This document shows, piece after piece, positions 1 through 5,100 of a stretch of DNA of 5,937 nt. The stretch is from Bacillota bacterium (GTDB lineage Bacteria > Bacillota > DTU030): contig DUTA01000054.1 of assembly GCA_012842325.1 (NCBI GenBank), forward strand, positions 1 through 5,937, given 5' to 3'. The translations under genes were made by a program, and so were the position numbers. Positions within the stretch are counted from its first letter, which is position 1. Every line of letters starts with the position of its first letter. Under the pieces are notes generated by a model that worked only from the letters and a program-made list of their open reading frames with translations, did no database searches and was not told the origin of the DNA.

Positions 1-234
1 AATGCCCGAGGACAAACCATTTGCGCCCCCTACAGCCCCCGGCCCTTGCCGGGTGCCCCAGTCTCCCAGCCTTTAACCTGGGAAGAAGTGGCCAATTATT
101 CCCCCCGCTCCTACAGCATAGAGACCGCCATCCGGCGGATCAGGGAGGTCGGTGACCTCTTTGCCCCGGTGCTGAAAAACCGGCAATCACTCAAACCCCT
201 CCTGGACTACCTGGCCCGTAAAGGGGCACTTTAA
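1..234 (+). CDS. LigD-type DNA primase-polymerase domain protein, C-terminal end (5'-partial)
   Basis: The frame is open from base 1 to the TAA at 232–234, giving the last 77 residues of a longer protein. The visible part reads NARGQTICAPYSPRP, then PGAPVSQPLTWEEV, then a GDLFAPVL-like segment near the end. This is the typical C-terminus of the archaeo-eukaryotic primase-type polymerase domain of bacterial LigD, where a 'GQT..APYS.RP.PGAPVS.PLTW.E' block closes the domain. In the known family this domain adds nucleotides or ribonucleotides at double-strand breaks with Ku and ligase (non-homologous end joining). A TTG at position 46 could be taken as a start, but the conserved block begins upstream of it, so a short 62-residue gene is unlikely. 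The catalytic residues lie outside the window. It could be a free-standing polymerase or the tail of a ligase–polymerase fusion; the sequence here cannot tell which. An intrinsic terminator follows. Confidence 0.82.
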   Translation, partial: NARGQTICAPYSPRPLPGAPVSQPLTWEEVANYSPRSYSIETAIRRIREVGDLFAPVLKNRQSLKPLLDYLARKGAL

Positions 235-280
235 AAGGAAAGAAGGAATAATAATAGCCGTGGCAAATTAGTAAAAGGGC

Positions 281-316
281 ATGGGCCAAAGGGCCGGGCC
301 CATAAGATTTTTTCTT
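281..316 (+). terminator. Rho-independent terminator after the LigD-polymerase gene
   Basis: A perfect 7-bp GC-rich stem, ATGGGCC (281–287) with GGCCCAT (297–303), encloses a 9-nt loop. It is followed after four bases by six T, one C and two T (308–316). It lies 47 bases past the upstream stop codon and before the dprA promoter, as expected for a terminator separating the two genes. The 4-nt gap between stem and T-run is slightly long, so termination may be incomplete. Confidence 0.7.
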
Positions 317-343
317 GTCCGGGTGTAATAATTTTGTAATAAT
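315..343 (+). promoter_or_regulatory. Candidate sigma-A promoter of dprA
   Basis: A -35-like TTGTCC (315–320) is separated by exactly 17 bp from AATAAT (338–343). The latter matches TATAAT at 5 of 6 positions and is preceded by TGT (335–337), an extended -10 TGN element. Transcription would start near 350, about 40 bases before the dprA ATG. A second possibility is TGG-TAGAAT (348–356), also an extended -10 matching 5 of 6, but with no recognisable -35 at the right distance. Both are motif calls only. Confidence 0.5.
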
Positions 344-344
344 T
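324..344 (+). repeat. Tandem 10-bp direct repeat in the dprA promoter
   Basis: The decamer TGTAATAATT occurs at 324–333 and again at 335–344, separated by one T, so the period is 11 bp (about one helical turn). The second copy contains the TGT-AATAAT extended -10 element proposed for dprA. The first has no -35 at a workable distance. It may be a duplicated -10, a binding site for a protein contacting one face of the helix, or a chance AT-rich duplication. Confidence 0.6.
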
Positions 345-391
345 GGGTGGTAGAATAGATTGGACTGCTCTGGAACGGGAGGGGTGAAACC

Positions 392-1471
392 ATGGACGGG
401 GAGCGGCTGTACTGGTGGGCGCTGTCCCTGGCCCCCGGTATCGGAGCCCGCCGGTTCTTTAAACTCCTGGAAGAGTTTGGTTCCGCCCAGAATGTTTGGG
501 CCTGCAAGCCTGCCGATTTGGGGCCCTTCCTTCCGGCCCGGGTAAGGGAAGAGTTTGCTGCCTTTCGGGCCAGTTTTGATCCGGAGCCCCGGTTAAAGGC
601 TCTGCGGGAGCGGGGCATCACCCTTCTAACCCTTTTGGATGCCGAATACCCGGAAAATTTACGGGATATTGCCGATCCGCCCCCGGTACTGTATGTCCTC
701 GGGAAGCTTGAGCCCCGGGATTCCCGGAGCATCGCTGTGGTGGGGAGCCGCCGGGCTACCCCCTACGGGCGAACGACAGCGGAACGTTTCGGGCGGGAGC
801 TGGCAGAACTGGGTTTTACCGTTGTCAGCGGCATGGCCCGGGGGATAGACACCTGTGCCCACCGGGGCTGTCTGGCGGCCGGGGGCCGTACCATTGCCGT
901 CCTGGGCTGCGGCCTGGATTATGTTTATCCGCCGGAAAACCGCAAGCTTATGGCCAGGATTGCCCGGGAAGGGGCAGTGATCACAGAATTTCCCCTGGGC
1001 ACACCCCCGGAAGCCGGGCATTTCCCCACCCGCAACCGCATTATCAGCGGCCTTTCCCTGGGCGTAGTGGTTGTGGAAGCGGCTGCCACCAGCGGCTCGC
1101 TGATAACCGTCGATTGGGCCCTGGAACAGGGGCGGGAGGTCTTTGCCGTATCCGGCAATATTAACAGCCCCTACAGCCGGGGGACCAACTTCCTGATCAG
1201 CCAGGGAGCCCGTTTGGTGCAGGGAGCCCGGGATATTGCCGCCGAATTAAGGGTGCCGGTGGAGAAAGCCGGCGGTCAGAAGGAAACCATAGCCCTGAGC
1301 AGGGAAGAAAAAAGGGTGCTGGCGGTATTTCGAGACCGGCATCTACATATTGATGAAATAATCAGGGCTACCCGCCTGGCACCCCAGCAGGTTATCTCCA
1401 TCCTGCTCATGCTGGAATTGAAGGGCTGTGTCCAACAACTGCCGGGAAAACTGTTTGTCAGGACGGGATAA
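392..1471 (+). CDS. dprA: DNA-processing protein DprA (DNA protecting protein, SMF family)
   Basis: A 359-residue cytoplasmic protein. In the family, DprA binds incoming single-stranded DNA during natural transformation and loads RecA onto it. Residues about 10–60 form the N-terminal helical region, with an LSLAPGIGARRF helix-hairpin-helix-like start. The Rossmann-like ssDNA-binding core follows: VGSR (117–120), SGMARGID (146–153), GCGLDYVYPPEN (162–173), FPTRNRIISG (211–220) and TSGSLIT (233–239). These are the classic DprA signatures. Residues about 310–357 look like the C-terminal winged-helix domain found in longer DprA proteins (HIDEIIRATRLAPQQVISIL). The length fits the three-domain form and exceeds the shorter Bacillus and Streptococcus versions. 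The ATG at 392 is supported by GGGAGGGG (377–384), seven bases upstream. It appears to be its own transcription unit. Presence of dprA does not prove natural competence, since it is widespread in non-transformable bacteria. Confidence 0.97.
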   Translation: MDGERLYWWALSLAPGIGARRFFKLLEEFGSAQNVWACKPADLGPFLPARVREEFAAFRASFDPEPRLKALRERGITLLTLLDAEYPENLRDIADPPPVLYVLGKLEPRDSRSIAVVGSRRATPYGRTTAERFGRELAELGFTVVSGMARGIDTCAHRGCLAAGGRTIAVLGCGLDYVYPPENRKLMARIAREGAVITEFPLGTPPEAGHFPTRNRIISGLSLGVVVVEAAATSGSLITVDWALEQGREVFAVSGNINSPYSRGTNFLISQGARLVQGARDIAAELRVPVEKAGGQKETIALSREEKRVLAVFRDRHLHIDEIIRATRLAPQQVISILLMLELKGCVQQLPGKLFVRTG

Positions 1472-1490
1472 GCCCGGGGATTTTTTCTTT
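1464..1490 (+). terminator. Weak possible terminator at the end of dprA
   Basis: A short CGGG/CCCG stem (1464–1467 with 1473–1476, 5-nt loop) spans the dprA stop codon. After a few bases comes a T-rich run, six T, one C and three T (1481–1490). The T-run is convincing but a 4-bp stem is too short for a strong terminator, so much transcription may read through into topA. Confidence 0.25.
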
Positions 1491-1518
1491 TGACACTTGC
1501 CACAACTTTTGGTAGAGT
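1490..1518 (+). promoter_or_regulatory. Sigma-A promoter of topA
   Basis: A perfect consensus -35, TTGACA (1490–1495), is followed after exactly 17 bp by TAGAGT (1513–1518). The latter matches TATAAT at 4 of 6 and carries a TGG (1510–1512) extended -10 element. Transcription would start near 1525, about 43 bases before the topA GTG. This is the best -35 in the window, and it implies topA–trmFO has its own promoter in addition to any read-through from dprA. Confidence 0.72.
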
Positions 1519-1554
1519 TTGGGTAGTAAAGAGGTAATGGCAAAAATTTGCTGG

Positions 1555-1563
1555 TGGAGGTGA
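1555..1563 (+). promoter_or_regulatory. Strong ribosome binding site fixing the GTG start of topA
   Basis: TGGAGGTGA matches the 16S rRNA anti-Shine-Dalgarno end over at least eight bases. Its GGAGG core ends seven bases before the GTG at 1568. This supports a GTG start, and translation from there gives the expected (M)AKSLVIVESPAKA N-terminus. Confidence 0.85.
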
Positions 1564-1567
1564 AGCT

Positions 1568-3676
1568 GTGGCTAAATCTCTGGTAATAGTAGAATCACCG
1601 GCCAAAGCCAGGACAATAAAGAAATTTCTCAGCAACCGTTACCAGGTGCATGCCTCCATGGGCCATGTGCGGGATCTGCCCCGCAGCCAGTTTGGGGTTG
1701 ATATTGAAAAGGGCTTCGAACCCAAGTATATAACCATCCGGGGGAAGGGACCGGTGCTGCAGGAGCTGCGGCGACTGGCCAAAAAGGCTGCCAAGGTATA
1801 CCTGGCCTCCGACCCCGACCGGGAGGGGGAAGCCATTGCCTGGCATCTGAGTGAAGTCCTGGGGATCAACCCCGGTGAACGGTGCCGGATTGAGTTCAAT
1901 GAGATAACCAAGGAAGCGGTCCAGAAGGCCCTGAAGAACCCCCGCCCCATCGATTTCAACCGGGTCAACGCCCAGCAGGCCAGGCGGATCCTCGACCGCC
2001 TGGTAGGCTATAAACTGAGCCCCCTGCTCTGGCAGAAGGTAAAAAAGGGTTTGAGTGCCGGGAGGGTCCAGTCGGTGGCCGTCCGGCTGATTTGTGATCG
2101 GGAGCGGGAGATTGCTGCCTTTGTCCCTGAGGAATACTGGAGCCTGACTGCCCTTTTCGAGGCCGAGGAAGGGGGAGCCACCTTCCGGGCCAAGTTTTAC
2201 GGGACCGGGGAGGAAAAGCTCCCACTAAAGAACGAAGCCGAAACCAGGGGCATAATGACAGAACTTGAGGGAGCCGCCTTCAGCGTAGTGGCTGTCAGCC
2301 GCAAGGAACGGAAAAAGAACCCGCCCCGTCCCTTTACCACCAGCAGCCTCCAGCAGGAAGCGGCGCGAAAACTTGGTTTCAGCGTAAAAAAAACCATGCT
2401 GCTGGCCCAGCAATTGTATGAAGGGCTGGACCTGGGGAAAGAAGGCACCGTGGGGCTTGTTACCTATATCCGTACCGATTCGACCCGGATTTCCGAGCTT
2501 GCCCGGCAGCAGGCCAGGTCCTATATCGAAAGGGAGCTGGGCCCCCAGTACTGGTCGGGCCAGAAAACTGCTCCCGCCAGGGGCGGCAGGGTCCAGGATG
2601 CCCATGAGGCCATACGCCCCACCAGTGTGGAAAGAACCCCGGAAACAGTGCGTCCCTATTTGAAGGGAGATTTGTACAAGCTCTACCAGCTGATTTGGGA
2701 ACGTTTCATTGCCAGCCAGATGGCGCCGGCAAAGTACAACACCGTCACTGTCGATATACGGGGAGGGAACTATATTTTCCGGGCCACCGGCTCCACCCTG
2801 GTCTTTCCCGGTTTCCTGCAGGTTTATGATGAGGCCAAGGAAAACAACCAGGAGGAAGAGGAAGGACTGCTGCCGGAGCTGGTGGAAGGGCAGGAACTCA
2901 AGCTGCTGGATTGGGAACCTAAACAGCATTTTACCCAGCCGCCGCCCCGCTACAGCGAGGCGACCCTGGTCAAAGCCCTGGAAGAAAAAGGGATCGGGCG
3001 GCCCAGCACCTACGCCCCCATTGTCAGCACTATTTTGCAGCGGGGTTATGTGACCATGGAAGAGCGGCGGTTTGTGCCCACCGAATTGGGATTTATTGTG
3101 ACAGATCTTTTAACGGAGTTTTTCCCTGAGATAATCGATGTGGAATTTACTGCCAACATGGAGAGCCACCTGGATTCCATAGAGGAAGGCAGGCTCGATT
3201 GGCGCCAGGTCGTAGGTGATTTCTATCGTCCCTTTGCGGCAGAGTTAGAAGTAGCCCGGGAAAAAATGCAGGTAGTAACCATAGAAGACGAGGTTACCGA
3301 AGAAGTCTGTGAGCTTTGCGGCCGGAATCTCGTTGTCAAGACCGGCCGCTACGGAAAGTTTCTGGCTTGTCCCGGTTTCCCCGACTGCCGTTTTACGAAG
3401 CCCATCCTGGAAGGGATCGGGGTGAAATGTCCCCGCTGCGGCGGGGAACTGGTAATCCGGCAGGGCAAAAAGGGCCGGCGGCGCAAGTTTTACGGCTGCA
3501 GCAATTACCCCGCCTGCGACTTTCACCTCTGGGACAAACCGGTGGACAGGAAATGCCCCCGGTGCCAGAGCCTCCTGGTGGAAAAGGGCCGGGGCAAGAA
3601 GCTATTCTACCAGTGCAGCAATGAGGAATGTGGGTATAGGGAAACTCCCCAGGAAAGTGGCGGGGAAGGGGGTTGA
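1568..3676 (+). CDS. topA: Type IA DNA topoisomerase I
   Basis: A 702-residue enzyme that relaxes negative supercoils by nicking one strand through a 5'-phosphotyrosine and passing the other strand. The TOPRIM domain is at the N-terminus: VIVESPAKA contains catalytic Glu9, and SDPDREGEAIAWHL supplies the Mg2+-binding acidic residues Asp82, Asp84 and Glu86. The active-site motif TYIRTDSTRIS places the nucleophile at Tyr300 with Arg302 beside it. Other family blocks are SAGRVQSVAVRL (163–174), DAHEAIRPT (344–352) and EKGIGRPSTYAPI (473–485). The C-terminus has three four-cysteine zinc fingers: Cys581/584/601/607, Cys621/624/644/650 and Cys663/666/683/688. All cysteines are present. The length is close to Bacillus TopA (about 690). 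The start is GTG with a near-perfect ribosome binding site. The stop codon overlaps the next gene's start by one base, and the gene is the likely head of a topA–trmFO operon. Confidence 0.99.
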   Translation: MAKSLVIVESPAKARTIKKFLSNRYQVHASMGHVRDLPRSQFGVDIEKGFEPKYITIRGKGPVLQELRRLAKKAAKVYLASDPDREGEAIAWHLSEVLGINPGERCRIEFNEITKEAVQKALKNPRPIDFNRVNAQQARRILDRLVGYKLSPLLWQKVKKGLSAGRVQSVAVRLICDREREIAAFVPEEYWSLTALFEAEEGGATFRAKFYGTGEEKLPLKNEAETRGIMTELEGAAFSVVAVSRKERKKNPPRPFTTSSLQQEAARKLGFSVKKTMLLAQQLYEGLDLGKEGTVGLVTYIRTDSTRISELARQQARSYIERELGPQYWSGQKTAPARGGRVQDAHEAIRPTSVERTPETVRPYLKGDLYKLYQLIWERFIASQMAPAKYNTVTVDIRGGNYIFRATGSTLVFPGFLQVYDEAKENNQEEEEGLLPELVEGQELKLLDWEPKQHFTQPPPRYSEATLVKALEEKGIGRPSTYAPIVSTILQRGYVTMEERRFVPTELGFIVTDLLTEFFPEIIDVEFTANMESHLDSIEEGRLDWRQVVGDFYRPFAAELEVAREKMQVVTIEDEVTEEVCELCGRNLVVKTGRYGKFLACPGFPDCRFTKPILEGIGVKCPRCGGELVIRQGKKGRRRKFYGCSNYPACDFHLWDKPVDRKCPRCQSLLVEKGRGKKLFYQCSNEECGYRETPQESGGEGG

Positions 3677-3687
3677 TGGCAATTATG
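3666..3687 (+). promoter_or_regulatory. topA–trmFO overlap: ribosome binding site and competing starts
   Basis: The last topA codons contain AAGGGGG (3666–3672), a purine-rich ribosome binding site. Three in-frame starts follow: TTG 3673, ATG 3676 (sharing the A of the topA TGA stop, giving TGATG) and ATG 3685. Spacing is short for 3676 (three bases) and long for 3685 (twelve), so the sequence does not decide cleanly. The TGATG overlap favours translational coupling from topA. No promoter-like sequence was seen just upstream. Confidence 0.6.
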
Positions 3688-5004
3688 CAACCGGAAATAA
3701 TTATCGTCGGTGGAGGCCTGGCCGGGTCGGAAGCTGCCTGGCAGGCAGCCCGCCGGGGTGTCAGGGTAACACTGTGGGAAATGCGGCCAAAACGCATGAC
3801 TCCTGCCCATCATACGGGAGCCTTTGCTGAACTGGTCTGCAGCAATTCCTTCCGGGCCCAGGCCCTGGAAAATGCCGTGGGGCTTTTAAAGGAGGAAATG
3901 CGGCGGTTGGGTTCCGTCATTATGGAATGTGCCGATAAAGAGCGGGTCCCCGGCGGCGGTGCCCTGGCAGTGGACCGGGAGGGCTTCGCGGCCTGCGTCA
4001 CTGAGAAGGTTGCCAACCATCCCCTGATTACGGTAATAATTGACGAGGTGACGGCGGTGCCGCCCCGGCAGCAGCCGGTGGTGATTGCCACCGGCCCCCT
4101 GACCTCGGAAGCCCTGGCTGCCGATATCAAAACCCTTACCGGGGAGGATTACCTGTATTTTTACGACGCGGCTGCTCCCATCGTTACCCTGGAATCCCTG
4201 AACCAGGACGTGGTTTTCCGGGCTTCCCGCTACGGCAAAGGGGAAGAAGGAGCCTACATCAACTGTCCCCTGACCAAAGAAGAGTATGATCGTTTCTGGG
4301 AAGCCCTGGTTGCCGGTGAAGTATATGAAGGGAAGGACTTTGAAGAGGAAAAGTTTTTTGAAGGCTGTATGCCCATTGAGGAACTGGCCCGCCGGGGACG
4401 GGATACCTTACGCTTTGGGCCCCTGAAACCCGTCGGGCTTACGGACCCCCGGACGGGGGAGCAACCCTATGCCGTTGTCCAGCTGCGGCAGGACAACCGG
4501 GAGGGCACCCTTTATAATATGGTCGGTTTTCAAACTCGGTTGAAGTGGGGAGAACAGAAGCGGATCTTCAGCCTCATACCCGGCCTGGAAGAGGCAGAGT
4601 TCGTCCGCTATGGGGTTATGCACCGCAACACCTTTATTTGCGCCCCCAGGGTGCTGAAAAACACCTACCAGTACCGTGGGGACGAGTTGTTGTTCTTTGC
4701 CGGTCAGATAACCGGTGTCGAGGGGTATGTGGAATCGGCGGCTTCCGGTCTGGTGGCCGGGATCAATGCCGCCCGGCTGGCCAGAGGGCAGAAGCCCCTG
4801 ACCTTTCCCCCGGAAACTGCCCACGGGGCTTTGGTCAACTACATCACAACGGCCAGTCCGAAGAATTTCCAACCGATGAATATAAATTTTGGCCTCTTTC
4901 CTCCCCTGGAGGCCAGAATAAGGAACCGGCGGGAGCGGAATCTGGCCCTGGCTGAAAGGGCCCTGGCCGCCCTCGAGGTCTTTTCCAAAAATTTGGAAAT
5001 TTAG
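3676..5004 (+). CDS. trmFO: Methylenetetrahydrofolate–tRNA-(uracil-54-C5)-methyltransferase (FADH2-oxidizing)
   Basis: TrmFO (formerly Gid) makes ribothymidine at position 54 of the tRNA T-loop, using methylenetetrahydrofolate as carbon donor and FAD as reductant. The protein is 442 residues from the ATG at 3676, or 439 from 3685. It opens with a dinucleotide-binding IIIVGGGLAGSEAAW (residues 8–22) and has MRPKRMTPAHHT (36–47). LVCSNS gives Cys55 and FFEGCMPIE gives Cys231, corresponding to the two functional cysteines Cys53 and Cys226 of Bacillus subtilis TrmFO. Further family blocks are GGGALAVDREGF (93–104), EDYLYFYDAAAPIV (157–170), PYAVVQLRQD (264–273), VMHRNTFI (314–321) and the second FAD segment FFAGQITGVEGYVESAASG (340–358). 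KNFQPMN lies near the C-terminus. The gene appears complete and intact. Its position after topA and before xerC is the conserved Firmicutes order. A 5'-fluorine-type GidA/MnmG identity is excluded by the shorter length and these motifs. Confidence 0.97.
   Translation: MAIMQPEIIIVGGGLAGSEAAWQAARRGVRVTLWEMRPKRMTPAHHTGAFAELVCSNSFRAQALENAVGLLKEEMRRLGSVIMECADKERVPGGGALAVDREGFAACVTEKVANHPLITVIIDEVTAVPPRQQPVVIATGPLTSEALAADIKTLTGEDYLYFYDAAAPIVTLESLNQDVVFRASRYGKGEEGAYINCPLTKEEYDRFWEALVAGEVYEGKDFEEEKFFEGCMPIEELARRGRDTLRFGPLKPVGLTDPRTGEQPYAVVQLRQDNREGTLYNMVGFQTRLKWGEQKRIFSLIPGLEEAEFVRYGVMHRNTFICAPRVLKNTYQYRGDELLFFAGQITGVEGYVESAASGLVAGINAARLARGQKPLTFPPETAHGALVNYITTASPKNFQPMNINFGLFPPLEARIRNRRERNLALAERALAALEVFSKNLEI
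4982..4999. repeat. Perfect 8-bp inverted repeat at the 3' end of trmFO
   Basis: TTTCCAAA (4982–4989) and TTTGGAAA (4992–4999) are perfect complements separated by AA. They lie within the last trmFO codons (Phe-Ser-Lys-Asn-Leu-Glu). The stem is AT-rich and no clear T-run follows, so it is a poor intrinsic terminator. It sits only eight bases before the candidate xerC -35, so it could be an mRNA 3'-end hairpin, an operator, or an accident of codon choice. Confidence 0.5.
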
Positions 5005-5006
5005 AG

Positions 5007-5035
5007 TTGTCAAATTCCTTGCTTTGTGCTAATAT
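5007..5035 (+). promoter_or_regulatory. Candidate sigma-A promoter P1 of xerC
   Basis: TTGTCA (5007–5012) matches the -35 consensus at 5 of 6. After exactly 17 bp comes TAATAT (5030–5035), 4 of 6 to TATAAT, preceded by TGC (5027–5029) as an extended -10. It begins two bases after the trmFO stop codon. Transcription would start near 5042, giving a leader of about 60 bases before the xerC GTG. Confidence 0.6.
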
Positions 5036-5051
5036 ATTTATTGTGTATAAT
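5024..5051 (+). promoter_or_regulatory. Candidate overlapping promoter P2 of xerC
   Basis: A perfect TATAAT (5046–5051) lies 16 bp downstream of a weak -35 match, TTGTGC (5024–5029, 3 of 6). Its -35 overlaps the TGC of P1. TGTAT (5044–5048) and ATACA (5053–5057) form a short inverted repeat over this -10, which might be an operator or chance in AT-rich DNA. Confidence 0.4.
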
Positions 5052-5087
5052 AATACAAACAAAACAGTCTCCCGGTTTTTAGTAAAA

Positions 5088-5094
5088 GAGGGTG
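5088..5094 (+). promoter_or_regulatory. Ribosome binding site of xerC
   Basis: GAGGGTG (5088–5094) lies six bases before the GTG at 5101. A second GTG at 5092 is in frame but overlaps the site itself. In-frame stops TAG at 5080 and TAA at 5083 rule out any start further upstream, so 5101 is preferred. Confidence 0.65.
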
Positions 5095-5100
5095 TGGCTG

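Noticed and set aside
46..234. A separate 62-residue gene starting at TTG 46
   Set aside because: The conserved LigD polymerase block begins before this TTG and the frame is open to base 1, so this is the tail of a longer gene.
235..391. Riboswitch, T-box or small RNA gene in the gap before dprA
   Set aside because: The gap is only 157 bases, mostly taken by a terminator and promoter. The predicted leader is about 40 bases, too short for a known riboswitch class, and no T-box or tRNA-like fold is seen.
268..732. Minus-strand open frame of 154 codons over the dprA promoter and 5' end
   Set aside because: It runs antisense to a certain dprA, covers a terminator and promoter, has an Arg/Ser-rich composition typical of antisense GC-rich DNA, and shows no family motif.
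2225..2929. Minus-strand open frame of 234 codons inside topA
   Set aside because: It lies wholly within the catalytic part of topA, whose protein motifs are intact. The translation has no recognisable domain. Long antisense frames are common in GC-rich genes.
3316..3624. Possible mobile element or repeat in the cysteine-rich 3' part of topA
   Set aside because: The repeating pattern is three zinc-finger units of TopA at protein level; no terminal inverted repeats or target duplications are visible.
4408..5013. Minus-strand open frame of 201 codons inside trmFO
   Set aside because: It mirrors conserved trmFO coding sequence and has no motif or convincing upstream signal of its own.
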